Source: Homalodisca vitripennis (taxonomy: Eukaryota > Arthropoda > Insecta > Hemiptera > Cicadellidae). Taken from it: a stretch of 64,000 nucleotides of DNA. Shown here in pieces: positions 35,516 through 49,096 of this stretch (the first letter of the stretch is position 1; each line of letters opens with the position of its first letter). The position numbers and the translations under genes were made by a program. The stretch covers positions 116,142,501-116,206,500 of the forward strand of contig NC_060213.1 of the NCBI RefSeq assembly GCF_021130785.1. Direction: 5' to 3'. The notes beneath the pieces were generated by a model, which saw nothing but the letters and a program-made list of their open reading frames with translations, ran no database searches and was not told where the DNA came from.

Positions 35516-35705
35516 CCGTTTTATTTTTTCCAATCTCCATAAAATTTACATGACATCTCAAGTATTTTTGTATAGTAGCCAAATAATAGTATAGCGGAAC
35601 TATATTACTAGGTACTCGAAATATTTAAGTAACAGTACATTACTAAGTTATATTCAATTTATTTCGCATGCAGCAACACTAATATATATATATATATATA
35701 TATAT

Positions 35706-37566
35706 ATCTAATATACTATACAGCCGCATGTGAAACCTGACTGACTGATATATGTATACAAATTCTAACCTACTTCTCTAGAAGTGCTTAGAAACTTGAA
35801 ATTTGGCACACGGAGGTACCTTTTACCGTGAAACCATCAGGAAAAGTCTGAAAACCGGGAATTTTTAATTTTAAACCCCTCAAAAAAATTCGCAAAAAAA
35901 ACGCGCATTTTTTTACCCTTGCAGGCCTTTTTTGTAAGCCCGATAGCGGGCGAACCATTGGAGCTAGCTCGGATCTGATGAAAAATCGTTAGTCAGGAAA
36001 TGAAGTGAACTACAAAAAAGGTCAAGTGACTTTTTGCTCTATCTCCATGGTTTAAGCGACAAAACGCTCGAATATTTGACATTCCAGAGATTTTTTTCGC
36101 CAAAAATAATGTTTTGGGCCCGATAGCGGCCGAACCGTTTGTCGTAGCTCAAATCTGATTGACCCATCAAATTATCAAATTCCGCGATCTACAGAAAAGG
36201 TTAGTGACTTTTTTGCCATATCTCCATTAGTTTGGCCGAAAAAAGGTGATTATGTGCAATTTTTTTTGTAATTTTCACGTGAAACTTTGTTTTTAGGGTC
36301 GATAGCGGCGAAACAATAGTCGGAGGTCAAAATAAAACAAAGGTTAGATTTAGGAAATAATATGATCTACAAAAAAGGTTAACTGGACTTTTTACTATAT
36401 CTCCATTAGTTTGACCGCAAAACGCGATTAAGTGAAAATATTTTGAAATTTTCGCCTACAAATTTACATTCCGGGCTTGATAGTGGCTCTAAACAGTTGG
36501 CCGTAGCTCAAAACACAAATTTTCATTCCGATTTAGGAAAATTACGTGATCTACAAAAAAAGTTCAGTAACATTTTGCCCTATCCTCAACGGTTTGGCCG
36601 CATAACGCGTTTTAAAGTTTTGATTTTTTTGAGTTTTACTGAGATTTTGTTTTCTGGGCTCTATTTCAGACAAAATCTTAGTTCTAGGCCCAGATTAAAA
36701 ATTTCATTTTTTAATACAAAATAATGCGATCTACATACCAAAAGGTCAAGTGACCTTTTTACTCTATATTCCATGATTTTAGCCGTAAAACGTGATTATA
36801 TTGAAAATTTCACTTACAAACTTACTTTTCGTGCTCGATAGTGGCCGAACCGTTGGTCCCCTAGCTTAAATGCAAAACTTTTTGTAAGTAGCTATTTCAT
36901 AGGATATACAAAAAAAAGGCCCAGCAGCTTTCTATCGTTTTATCTTTCCGTAAGCCTGATAAATGCTCTAAAATGGCTAATTCTTTGTCGTCACTTTTTA
37001 GGTGTTTTAAATTTTGCAACTATAATTAGTGTGATTCATGCTGGTCTCCATATTGACCTTGTATTACTACGTTAACGAGTGACTAAAACCCCCTTCCACA
37101 TCGGGAGTTGGCTGAGCGTTAGTGAAGTTTCAAGAGTAGATAGGGACAGAGTGCTTTTTTATTTTATGAAATATTAGTTCATTGTCAAAACTCTGGCGTG
37201 AAATGATAATTTCCGAAGTAATTTAAACCCTCTGATCAACGTTTTTATTTTGATAAGAATTACTGTACACATGTTCTCGTTAGCACAGATGCACATTTCC
37301 CAGAAAAGTACCACGCGTTCCTATAAGCCCCGATAACATTAACCCCCACTCCCGGGAATTTCCTGTTTTGATGAACTCCTGATTAAATTAAACCCCCTGA
37401 TCAACTTATTTATTTACACATTTTTTTATTTACAGTTTTTAATTTATTTACATTAAATCTGTTTACACAACAGCTGACCAGTGCAGACTTTTCTTCCGAG
37501 CTCAGTCCTGGCTAAACCAAAACTCGCAAAATCTGACGACGGAATCGAGCACAAAATTAAATTTCC
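35706..37566 (+). mobile_element. Repeat-built element, copy 1 (Helitron-like header)
   Basis: After a TA tract (35681-35705) the header reads TCTAATATACTATACAGCCGCATG, with CTGACTGACTGA and a TTGAAATTTGGCACAC block. Such headers are common in non-autonomous arthropod Helitrons. About six degenerate ~180-bp units follow (marker GATCTACAAAAAAGG at about 36005, 36189, 36362, 36548, 36727 and 36901), each with a GGGCTCGATAGCGGCCGAAC-type block. A tail of C-rich ATTTCCTG motifs (about 37330-37400) leads to a unique stretch before copy 2. There is no coding sequence. The Helitron assignment is inference, because a clean CTRR end was not found. Confidence 0.5.
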
Positions 37567-39213
37567 GCATAATATATACAGCCGCATATGTAACTGAGAC
37601 TGACTGACTGACTGACTGATAGGGTATACAAATTCTAACCCACTTCTAGAAGTGCTGGAAAACACGAAATTTCGTACACACGTAGGTGGATTCTTCAAAC
37701 CACCAGGAAAAGTCTGAAAACGGATTTTTTTACTTTTGAAACCCCTCAAAAAAAATTCCCGAACGGACCTCTGTTTTTTGCCCTTGCAGGCTTCCCTTTG
37801 AAGCCCGATAGCGGGCGAACCGTTGGAGCTAGCTTCAATCTGACGAAAAATTCATGGTCAGGAATAATGAAGTGAACTACAAAAAAGGTCTTGTGACCTT
37901 TTGCTCTATCTCAAATTGGTTTGGCCGCAAAACGCGATTTACATTAAAACATTTTGAAATTTTCGCCTAAAAATTTACCTTTCGGGCTCGATAGCGGGCT
38001 AAACGGTTGGTCGTAGCTCAAAACAAAATTTTCAATGGTATTTTTTAAATAGCGTGATCTACAAAAAAAGGTCATGTAACTTTTTGCCCTACCCTCAATG
38101 GTTTGGCCGCATAACGCGTTTTAAAGTATTGATTTTCTAAGTTTTACGCGAGATTTTGTTTTCTGGGTTTTATTGCCGCAAAACTCCTAATTGTAGCACA
38201 GAATAAAAATTTGATTTTATTACTAATTAACGCGATCTACAAAAAAGGACCAGTGACATTTTCCTCTATCTCCAATGGTTCGGCTAATAAATGTAAAATA
38301 TTTCGTAATTTTTATTTAAGAACTTTGTTTCTAGAGTCATTAGCGGCCTAACAGTTAGTTCTAGTTTAAATATAAAAACTTTTATGACTAAAAATTAATA
38401 GGGTCTTCAAAAAAGGTTATGTAACTTTTTGTTGTATGTCTTATAATAAGCCCGAAAAATGCGATTAATAGCAAAATATTTGTCGTGAATTGGCAATTTT
38501 TGGAGGTTTTTAAATTTTTATGTAACTAATATTTAGTAATAATTCATTCCAGATGCAGATTGCACTTGCTTTGCTAGGTTCACGAGTGAATACAACCCCA
38601 TTTAAACAAATTGGCGAGAGTTAGCTAAGCGTCAATAGTAGATAGGGACAGAGTGAATTTGTATTATGTTCACAGACCCAGACACCCTCTAAATAAGTCC
38701 AAGTGTGGCATTAAACCCCCCCCCGGGGATTTCCTGGTTATGACAGATTAACCTTCTAAATAAAATAAAACCCATGATGTGTTACCCCCCCCGGTAAAAA
38801 ATTAACCCCTCCCTGGAGACTTCCTGGCATGACCTCATGTCCGAATTTTACCAATCACCAAATATCTTAACCCCCCCCCTGGGAAGTTCCTGGTATGACC
38901 AGATAAACCCCCCCGGTGTCTTATCCCCCGGTAACGTTAACCCCCCCCCTGGGAATTTCCTGGCATGACCTCATGTCCTAATTTTACCAATCACCAAATC
39001 TCTTAAATCCCTCCCTGGGAATTTCCTGGTATGACCAGATAACCCCCTGATGTCTTAAACCCCCGGTAACGTTAAACCCCCCAGGGAACTTCCAGGCATG
39101 ACCTCATGTCCGAATTTTATAATCACCAAATCCCTCTTATCCCCGAATTTAAGACACTTTACTTTGGGGGGCCTGGGGGCGTAGCCCCCAGCGAGCCGAA
39201 GGCGAGTTATATA
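37567..39213 (+). mobile_element. Repeat-built element, copy 2
   Basis: Begins TACAGCCGCATATG with five CTGA repeats, closely matching copy 1, 1.85 kb upstream. It holds about four ~180-bp units (about 37868, 38052, 38229 and 38403). Its tail has C-rich repeats of about 130 bp (GGCATGACCTCATGTCC at about 38832, 38962 and 39093). It ends with a perfect hairpin, CTGGGGGC-GTA-GCCCCCAG, followed by CGAGCCGAAGGCGAG at 39213 and then TA-rich DNA. A hairpin just before the 3' end is a Helitron trait, but the terminal CTRR is lacking. Confidence 0.5.
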
Positions 39214-39299
39214 TATATATCACACATCTTTATCTGAGAATTATATTATTACGTTTCTTTAAAACTTCTCTGGGAAGAAGTTCAGTTTAATTAGGCTAA

Positions 39300-39340
39300 A
39301 TCTAACATTGTGAACCGAAGGCCTTCTTCAGCTTCATTAG
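39300..39340 (-). other. Possible decayed Penelope-type terminus
   Basis: The minus strand reads CTGAAGA, A, GGCC-TTC-GGTT, but the expected GAAA is replaced. It fits the pattern seen at 1984, 21236 and 48955 in degraded form. The surrounding 39221-39400 has no coding sequence. Confidence 0.25.
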
Positions 39341-39399
39341 ATATAAATTGGAAAATTAAATTTTTACCATGTACCATGTACTCAATGATGTACATAATA

Positions 39400-40255
39400 A
39401 GAAGTTTACCGAAATTAATTTCATAAACCCTGCACGGATAAATGCAAAGTATATTTGCAACCCTGAATAATAAAACATTGTATTGAAAAGATTGTTTATA
39501 TAAACATGAATGAGTATTTTACAACAGAAATTCAATAATATAGTATGTATTACCTTACCTTAATATAAACCTCAAAATTACGATTTAGTAATTGTTTCCC
39601 AACTACTTTATATTTAAATCATTCTGTTTTTACTTATTTTGTCTTTTGACAAAACACTACCGCAATTATCTCACTTCCCTTGACACGCTATGCGTAAATT
39701 ATAACTCGGAAAATCATTCTCTACACATACTTAAATTATTATATACTACTTATGTTATACATTTTAATAATATAATGTCATCCTTATTTCAAATCGTTCA
39801 TAATTATGGGCAATATTTAAAAATTATTTTGAATGTTTGTAATATTTTTGTAAATTTAATTGGGTAAAGGAATTACTATAACATATAGTTTTATATTTTT
39901 AAAGTGGTGCTTTTGAAAATGATAGATTAAACTATTTTGATTTATTTTATATTTTCATTTACATTTATAAAATTTTGGACACTAAAATAAACTGCTTACA
40001 AATTAAATACATTAAGAATAAATATAAATTTTATTCCACTACTTCACTACGCGAATTAAGCTTTTCCCAAAAAGTAGAAGATGCATATCGTATCAAAGGA
40101 TCCATAATTATTCAAAGTATTTAGGGCGTATAGTACATTACCTTTGAACCCGTCTTTCCACTCCCTTCTGAGTTATGTCACAGTCTACTTGTTAAACCTG
40201 TAGTTTAAATTTGTACAACATAATAATTTATTTCTTTGATTTAATTAGCGAAATT
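39400..40255. other. AT-rich non-coding DNA
   Basis: Very AT-rich. The plus frame at 39592-39867 has the composition expected by chance in such DNA. Nothing is supportable. Confidence 0.5.
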
Positions 40256-40261
40256 TATCTC

Positions 40262-40335
40262 TAGAGGGGCTGGAAAATTTAATTTCTACCCGACTTTCTG
40301 TTTGTATGACTACCTACTAGATATCTGTATAGAAC
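40262..40335 (+). repeat. Short dispersed repeat (three members)
   Basis: GAGGGGCTGGAAAATTTAAT followed by a CTGTTTGTATG-type pyrimidine-rich stretch matches the reverse complements of 49745-49830 and 54580-54660. The family is unrecognised. Confidence 0.45.
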
Positions 40336-40339
40336 GATC

Positions 40340-41640
40340 TGGACGATAGACTTGCATGAAGATTAAAAGTTATATTCAGGCAATAATTGAGGTTGAAATT
40401 TGGCTGAGATTTAACGAAATAGATATTTTTAGTAGTACCTATGAAAGCAACCAGAAAAATGGCGGAATAATTTCGTCTGGAATTATAGTGAGAACAATTA
40501 TATTACATTTTAACATACCACAAAGCAGCACGTGTTACGTAGTGTAATATACTCCAACGTTGTTTATATGAGTCTCAGATTACAAACATATTCCTTTTGT
40601 AATTAGCTTAGTAAAACTGTCTATTGTTGTAATACTCTGAGAACACTACATAAGATTTATGTAAGATGAAATAAACACTTTACAATCTACATATCGGTTA
40701 ATGGATGGTACATTAGATTTTAATAGACGTTACAAATTTAGCAAAACATTCTAAGCTGTAATATTGGTAATTGAAAACCGTAATTGAAAATTGCTTTGTG
40801 AACTTGAATGAAAGCACGCTTGTAAATAAACAACACTTTTAAAAATTACATTACCAAGTAGGTTTAATCCTGTTTGACTATGTATTAGTTTAAAGAAGTA
40901 AATTCTATTCAAAAAGTTTCTTATAAAATTTATAGACAAGAAAGAAATTGTATCTAACCACATGATAAAAAGTGAAGATATCCTAGTTCCTTGTTTCACA
41001 ATCAACATGTGGTTAGGAATTTATGAAGTTTTGCTTTTTCTTGTAATTTATTATTACACATTAACTATACGTAACTTTTTATTAAATTTATTATATTTTT
41101 AACCTAATTGATACTATTTGAATATTTATCTTTCCATATTGCTGTATTGCGGATGTACTTGGGATATATAATTATATTATTTCATAATAGTTGGCATAAT
41201 AGACAGAGGGTTTACAATGAAGCTGATATATAAAATAATCTCTGTAACTCTGACAACAAATAGTTGCAAATAAAAGTTTTAATTCTGTACTTAGATTGAA
41301 ATTAGTGTTCAAGAAAACCTGTTGAAATTAAGCTTTAGTAGGTGAAGTCAATATTTTTCTAAAGCCGTCTTTTGTATCTTGCGGCATGGTATCTTGACAA
41401 TGAAGCCGGTGTTTTTAGTATCGTGCCTTTGTTTGCTTTATTCCAGATTCTAACTTTTTACTTATTACAAATGAAGCCTACCTTGTGATTGTGATTGAGT
41501 TTCTGAATTTGTCTTTATATACTTTTTATTTTTCAGTAAAATATTATATGAATGTATACAATTATTTTAGGAAATTTACTAACGAATATTCGAGGTGGCA
41601 TGTATATAAAAATATAAATAAATATTAATTTATACACACC

Positions 41641-41680
<40 letters not shown>

Positions 41681-44600
41681 ATATAATTTATATATATATA
41701 TATAAATAAATATATATATATACATATATTTCACAGCATGAACAACTCGTTGGTTCCAACTGTACTGTTTGAATATGCGTGAGTTTATCAATAAATATTT
41801 ATTGTTTTACAATCATCTATATTGGATGTAACGTAATAACCTATAGATTAAACCTCAAACCAATAAAAAAAGTAAATTAATAATTCCTAGTCCTAAGGAC
41901 AACCTCTAAAACACAATTATTACATAATAGAGTTTTGTAATTATGATATGATTTTGAAATATATTTTTAAGCGTAAGAAGAATTGAAATTATTTGGTATT
42001 ACCTGAAAGAATATAAAAGCCTTAGGAACTAGGTACATATTAGATATTTAATGAGATCATTGAATTGCAATGGTACAACGAGGTACTCTCTAATTTAAAC
42101 TCTTGTTTATTAGTTCTGTGTTTGAGGATAGCAAAATGTGATATTTTTTAGTTGAACATACATGCCTCATAATGCATAGATACTGGTGTAAAAACAAACC
42201 TTACCTGAGAATATTTTCCTGATATAATTCAAGGCTAATCACAGACAAAGCTAATTGGTATTTTATTTTATTTCAAATATCAGCAAATGAATATGAAGTA
42301 ATTTAAAAAAACAACATATCATACGTAAGTGTTGAATTTTGAAAGTGTATAGAAAAATCATCAATCTACCGATTTCCGCATTCAAAAAGGAAAGGCAAGT
42401 AAACTCAGTGAGAAATATTACTATTTAATTTGGAAGATAGGCTATATGTTCTACGAGTATATGAGAACTAGTTCTAGGTAATGTTATACGTCCAATTTTA
42501 ATTTCCTCTAGCGTTGCCTTATATACCATTTATTGTTTGTCGAACAAATGATTTATGAATGTGATTACAACAGTTGCCTAGATGCAATAGTTTTATTTCA
42601 ATATCTGCAGCGCAAAACAATTATAAAATATAAATATATATTTTATTTTATGCTAATTTTAGATATACTAATATCTGCTGTCCTAAACTAAAACTAATTA
42701 AATATTGTTTTTCCTTTGAAGAAGAAAATCTAGTAGAAATGGAAATGTATTAAGACAGAAGAGTGAGCAAGACATTAATGCATTATAGTTGAAAACACTT
42801 TGTTATTCTACGCCTTTATGTTCTACCTGGAGCCCTTAGTTATGTTTTTGCTTTAAGAAACACCTATTTGATGTCTATTTAAAGCTCTTTCTTGACATTG
42901 CAATTTCATAGAATTCCTCTAAAACAGCATAGTCGGTTTTGTTCTAAAATTACTTAACACAGGTCGGCTTTTATTTCATCTGTATATTCGAATAGCTTAC
43001 AAATGAAATTAATGAGGTGTCGTAGCTCGTTGGTCTTGCTGTTATTGTTCTATGAGTAAGAGGGAGAGAGAGAGAGAAAATATTGCAATTATTATATCCT
43101 ACGTATGCCTTCTAATGTTACCTTTTTTATTTATCTAGACTGACTGGTTCTTTTATTACAGAATATTATTACACAACTATATTTTTATAATGTCAATGGA
43201 TAAGTATGTTGTAATTTAAACACCTTATAAATAATGTGTTTAAAACAGTTAAAAAGAATATTGTCTAAATTCTGTTACATTATTTATATTTCTATAGTTC
43301 TTTTTTACTATCAGGTCGAGATATTGCTGAAAATGTGTGGGTAAGTTAAGAAGAAGAAGAAAGATTAGCAATTAACTGAGACATTGTTAAAACAGTAAAG
43401 AGTTCACGATCTCAAAGAGTTACAAAGCCTAAGTTAATAATACCCTAAGGATGCTTGGTGTTTTGAAAGTCAAAGTAACCTTTGAAGAGAAACCGCATTT
43501 TCCTAAATCTGGTTATTTACTTAGAGTATAACTCACAGGTATTAACCTCTTTCTTTCCATTTGTATCAAAGGTACAGTACGTTAGTATTTTGTACAGATA
43601 ACACCATATATGTAGTCGAAAAGGGCGAACATAAGCTTACCTACATATATCAAAGCGTTAATAACAAAAACATTTGTCAAAGGTCTTGTTTGCTGTGAAT
43701 GTTTTCTAAACCAAAATTACTTCAATTAAGGTTGTTAACTGTACATAATAAAATGAAATGCATGAACTTTTTAATAAATTACAATGAAGATTTATTAGCA
43801 AAATCACATCGTGTATTAACTTATATTTCAGTTATGTGTTAAAGTATATTCTCCGTTTACATTTTACCTATATACTTATGAAAATGTAAACAGTAGCTTT
43901 ACGTAATCGCACATTCAAAGTATATTAAATCCTATATTTTATGTGTCCTACTCGTAGAACGATAACAATAAAAGAATGGTAAGTACACTATTTTTTTATT
44001 TATTTAGTATTCGAACATAGAGATAAAGTAAAATCTAAGATGTGTGAAATATATTCAAGGAAAATCCGACGATGCTGTTATTGAGGAATCTGATAAAACT
44101 CCAAAGTGAAGAAAGAGCATTTAACTGACGTCAAATATGTGTTTCATAAAGCAAAAACGTGATGAAGGGCTCCAAGTAACACATAACAGGCGTAAATTTC
44201 AAAGCCTTTTTAGTTCAATGTTAAAATGTCAAGCTTTATTTCTGTTTTAATGCTCCGGTCGTTTTTCCACATGTTTCTTCTCGGAAAAGAAACTAAATTA
44301 AATTAGTTTAAATTTATGGACATCAGATATAATTATTTGTATATCGAGAAAACTCCAGAACAATGGAATTTTCATAAAATTAGGTAAAAATTATGTGAAA
44401 TTTATAACTGTGCTTAGAAGTTAAAGAAACCGATTTTTAGATTATTACTTACTAAAAACTTAATGATTTGAGTATAATATTGTATGCTATTTTAATAATA
44501 TTTAAAAAGTATACTATAAAGCATATTCATAAAAATTAATCTAAATTACTAGAAAAGAAATGTTTTATTAGTTTTGTTAGCGTAACAGAAGTAGAACACT

Positions 44601-47600
44601 AGGTCGCCGGGATGAGAATAAATGTTCTTATTCATCTATTTATTTTAAACCAGTTAAGGTATAAAGACAGTCATATTGCAATTTCAATCAATAAGGGTCA
44701 GTTAACTCAACGAAGTCATGAATAAACAATAGAAGCTTTACTCCGAAAATCTCAACAAATAAAAAGAAAAAATTAGAGTGATAAGCGCAAGTACAGACTA
44801 TGTCACTGTTCAGAACAAGAACGCTAAACATTAAGCAAAACAAAAAATACTACAAACAAAGAACTACATATTTAATCAAAAGAGATAATTGCGTAAAAGA
44901 AGACACGTAGGAGCGAAAGGGATAAAACCATAAAGAGGCACGTGCACACAAACAGTTAACAGACAGTGCAGTTTAGGTTAGCTCTGGTGGTTGTTGTATG
45001 TATCTGTCGAGATAACATCAACTCACGTAAGTGCACTATGTTCTAATGCAATATAGAGAACAAAGTTCTCCAATCCCTTAATGTAATGCAAATTTATTGT
45101 TCTTATTTGTAATAAAGGATTGCTGTTCATGATTTACTTCCCAACAGTAGGAATACATTAATAAGATATACTGTTATTCATTCATAATGTATTTCTTCTT
45201 AAGAAAATGAAATTAAAGGTATTGAATTTATTTCTTGTAGAGCCAAATTACTTAACTAGTTATGATTTGAATACCTGAAATATAGCTTTTGTATGAAACC
45301 GAATTCTATACTCCGCATCATCAAAATGAACTGAGTTAAAACAAAATCTAAATAATTAAAAGCTCTGATGCAAATAAAGTATTTCAATGTGAGATAATTA
45401 TGTATAAAATGAAATACTGAGTGAATAAAACGGCTTACCTAACTCATTATATTCTTTATCTTTTAAATGTTTACTTATTACAACTATGGATTGTACAATA
45501 TATAGTATTCCAGATTTATGTCTACAATTTTCAAACATAGAAAATTGATACGATCAATATAATTTGCTTTTGCAGTAGTAAAGGCGATAAAACCTTTTGC
45601 ATTCTATGCTAAAGAGGTTCAAAAATAATTTTTATAATTTTTATATATCATATTGTTATAGTTATTATTTATACAACCAGATTAATTGTTTTAACTGGTT
45701 AAAACTCTTCAGATATATCATTTTCCTCATGATATAATTAATTTAGTATTATATAATTGTATGAAATATGTTACATGTAACTTCAAAAACATCAAATCTC
45801 TGAACAATAAAATATGTTCATCCTTAAAGCAGGAGTTTTCACAGAGATATGAGATCTCTTACACATTGTAACTCCCCCACTCACCATCAAATGTTCGCCC
45901 CAAGCTACTTGCTGTGTCAGTATATAATTTTTGCAGCCCCGCGGCTGCCCATGTCACTCCTTCTATAGTTCCATCACAATACAGCTCAGGCTGAAGTTGA
46001 AATGTAATACTGAACTAAGCGCTTCCAGTTGAAACCCAATAAATTAACTGTAAAGGTTTCCTTATTTATAAACAGTAACTTTATTGAATAAACTGCAACA
46101 TTAAAATAAACAACATTATAACAATTTCTGCCCACGAATACGAGTTGATTTGTGAACATATTTCATTGCAAGATCCATGTTCAGAAAAGATTTACATAGT
46201 AACATTGCTTTGTAAAAGGCAAACCGAATTATAATCAATTAAAACTCATTACAATCAGAAGAATTGCAATCAAATTACAATTATAGTCAATGTTTCAGAA
46301 AGTATAGTAACAAATTAGGGGTGTAAAATAGTTTATGTTATGAATAAAACTGAAGCAATTTAATTTGCAAGCAAAAACACGTAACTGTTGGTTGTCGTTT
46401 ATGCGAAATAAGATCTTACTTATTGACGTTGATAAATTGAAACTTTTTTAATGAAATGTGACACTCTGATTATAACAAAATTTTGTTTGTACGTACTAGA
46501 TATGTATTTGTAAATTTCTCCCCGTACTACAAATCTAATACTTTAATAATCGGAGCTTTATGTTTGGTGATAAACTTCATTACATTGGCCATGATTTATT
46601 ATTTTCAAACTTAGCAGAATTGAAAAAGTTTGTATTAGATTGAACTAACGATTAAAGTTCCTTTAAGTGCATATTTTTATACCTGATATTTTAGGAATTC
46701 GTTTCTAAATACAGTTAAATAATATTTGTTATTAGTACCTAATAGTCGGTATCAAATAGTAGACTTTTCAGCTGTTTTGAAATACTAACAATTATCAATA
46801 ACCAGTATAACTGAACTATTAGTAAACAGCTTAGTTATTGAAGACTCTTGGAGCGATTGGAAAAGCTCATAAAAACCTTTAATTTCAAAAGGTCTCGTCA
46901 GAAAAAAATTTGGAACTGTATTGTGTTATTTATATATAGTGTATTTATAAGCTAAGTTATTAAAAAAATTTTAAACAAATATTCCCCAGCTTATTTAGCC
47001 TAAACTAAAGTAAACAATATTTAGTAAAAGTCCTGAATTTAAAACTATTTAAACATTTTGTGGTAGCTTTAAATAACATGGGGAACAAGATAATTATATT
47101 TTTTATGTGGATAATTTTAAGTTTTTAGAGATTGAAATTAAATTAAAGAGCAAGAATCATACTATGTGGACAAAGATTTCTTAAATAAGAAAACATAATG
47201 ACGAAAAAATTCGTGCGTGCCTCGTTTTGTAATATCCCACTTTAAGTATTGTGTTTGCGGAGGCCTATAATCTTTATCAACAATAAAAGTTACAGAATTT
47301 TTTTTTAAAGGCTAATGAAATCAATCAGCACATATAAATACCTGCCTTTGCATAAGTAAACTGTAATTCGGTACATTTTAGAGTTAATGAACTATTCAAC
47401 CCATATAACTTTTTTATGAAATCTACGAAATCCCTTCAAACCTCACGAAGCAGCAATAGAAATATTATGAGACAAAAGTACTTGTAATGTAATCTTGTAC
47501 ATGGATATGTTAGAATAAAATAATCTAAACTTACACCTTAATTTTGAATCAATATTTCGTATAATTTATTGATACCTCAGATATTTTTTTAAGTCAGTTA

Positions 47601-47679
47601 TGATTATTCGGAAATATTGTACATTCCATGTACTTCTATAACACTCACTACACATACCGAAAGAGTTGAAATTAAATGC

Positions 47680-47682
<3 letters not shown>
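40340..47682. other. AT-rich non-coding DNA with (TA)n cluster at 41641-41740
   Basis: No gene recognised in about 7.3 kb. An interrupted TA/TTTA microsatellite lies at 41641-41740 and a short (GA)n at about 43063-43078. A hairpin of 8+8 bp (GTTTTAAC/GTTAAAAC) follows a CTGAAGA at 45687-45712 on the minus strand. A weak first-exon-like spot is at about 44920-45035 (ATAAAACC, then CTCACGTAAGT). Confidence 0.45.

Positions 47683-47726
<44 letters not shown>
47683..47726. repeat. (TA)n microsatellite
   Basis: About 22 TA units directly before the CAGGGTTAGCCAGTAAAAC terminus of the mariner-type element. Confidence 0.97.
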
Positions 47727-47729
<3 letters not shown>

Positions 47730-48848
47730 GGTTAGCCAGTAAAACACGAAGATTGGAGATGGCTTTGACAGTTGGAACGTGAGTGGTGGGGGTACTAATG
47801 GCCGGCTCCTTTCTACATGCGTGTCCCGCCATTTAGTTGAGATGGATCGTTGGACGGGTGAACATCGCGACTACGGGGTTAAAGCGTATAATACGAATGG
47901 TGAGAGTTTGGTGAAAACGCGACGTGTTTTTTGACGCCATTTCAACATACCGCGCAACAGGCCTGTTCCTTCGGATAACGCAATTCGTTCGTCGATAAAC
48001 AACATCGAACAAACTGGATCAACATCTAAAAAACCAGGTGGGAGTGCAAAACCCGTTCAAACTCCTAAAAATATCGCTACTGTTCAACAGGCAATACTCA
48101 GAAGTCCACGCCGATCTGCCAAACAACATGCTTTAAACCTTGGAAGAACATTCTCACTTCGGTGAGAAGGATTCTTCACCAAGATTAAAATTTTCACCCA
48201 TACAAAATACAGATTGTGCAATCTCTCAAACCAACTGACCATCAGAAATGATTACAATTATGTGAGGAAATGGCCAGAACACTTGAAGAAAATGTTAACC
48301 AAGTAAACAATTTGTGGATGAGCGATGAGGCGCATTTTCACCTCTCTGGTTTTATTAATAAACAAAACTTCAGATACTGGTCGGAGGAAAACCCTGGCGC
48401 ACTTCATGAAACGCCTCTTCAAGCTGAAAAAGTGACGGTTTGGTGCGCAATGTCAGCAAGAGGAATCATAGGCTCATTTTTATTTGAGGATATCAGTGGA
48501 GATGCTGTGGCTGTTAAATCTGTGCGTTAAGTTGCAATGATCCAGACCTTTCTTACACAATTCTCCCACAACTCTCCCATTTTCCAGTAAATGAACACTC
48601 AATGTTCCAATCAAGATGGGGCAACAAGCCACACGGCAAGAGTTGCGATGAATGGTTTGTTTTCAGGTGGCGTCATTTCCCGAAAAAGGGATATCCCTTG
48701 GCTCCCTCACTCTCTAGATTTGACAGCCTGTGACTTTTTTCTATGGGGTTACTTAGAAACAAGAGTTTTAAAAACGATCCACCTAGACCTAACCCAGCCC
48801 TTAAACAACGAATTTGGGACGAAATCGAAAGAATAACAGTCAATATGC

Positions 48849-48855
<7 letters not shown>
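47727..48855 (+). mobile_element. Tc1/mariner-superfamily element, 3'-truncated
   Basis: Starts CAGGGTTAGCCAGTAAAACA directly after TA, a typical Tc1/mariner end. It encodes a broken transposase and stops at a TA tract near 48856 without a matching inverted terminus, so the 3' end is lost or replaced by the microsatellite. Length is about 1.13 kb, close to the usual 1.2-1.3 kb. These elements move by cut-and-paste into TA dinucleotides. Confidence 0.85.
47842..48850 (+). pseudogene. Mariner-type transposase, broken
   Basis: A start at 47842 opens an N-terminal helix-turn-helix region (MDRWTGEHRDYGVKAYN). It is hit by TGA at 47932, then continues with TPKNIATVQQAILRSPRR, typical of the helix-turn-helix domain (DUF4817-like) of this transposase group. 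Further frame changes and two stops precede the catalytic part. The three acidic residues are visible: WMSDEAHFHL (Asp codon 48324), NQDGATSHTA (48615) and HSLDLTACDFFLWG (48717). The second and third are 33 residues apart, close to the DD34D mariner spacing. A stop at 48528 and a frameshift near 48760 add to the damage. It is a dead copy. Confidence 0.88.

Positions 48856-48891
<36 letters not shown>
48856..48891. repeat. (TA)n microsatellite
   Basis: About 17 TA units between the truncated mariner-type element and a Penelope-like end fragment. Confidence 0.95.
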
Positions 48892-48892
<1 letters not shown>

Positions 48893-49089
48893 TCTTCGAA
48901 GTACTTTAAAGTGTACACAAAAACAGAAACAAAAATTCAGTGCTCATGTTTAATTTTCGAGTTGACACAACCCTTCTTCAGAACACACTGAATTAAAACA
49001 TATAAACAGAACTCAAACCAAAAACAAAAGACATAACCAAAATAAAATTTTAACAAATAAATACCATAAACAACAAGATCCCAATCAGC

Positions 49090-49096
<7 letters not shown>
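48892..49096 (-). mobile_element. Penelope-like element terminal fragment
   Basis: About 205 bp between two TA tracts. The minus strand holds CTGAAGA, A, the stem GGGTTG/CAACTC, then GAAA (48955-48981), the same layout as in the Penelope-like terminus at 21236-21257 but with different paired bases. The flanking A-rich composition is also like that terminus. There is no coding sequence. Assignment rests on the shared motif and context. Confidence 0.5.

Noticed and set aside
45687..45712. Fifth CTGAAGA plus perfect 8-bp hairpin
   Set aside because: The stem is good but the GAAA part of the core is absent and no element is recognised around it. It is too weak to count as another hammerhead-like copy.
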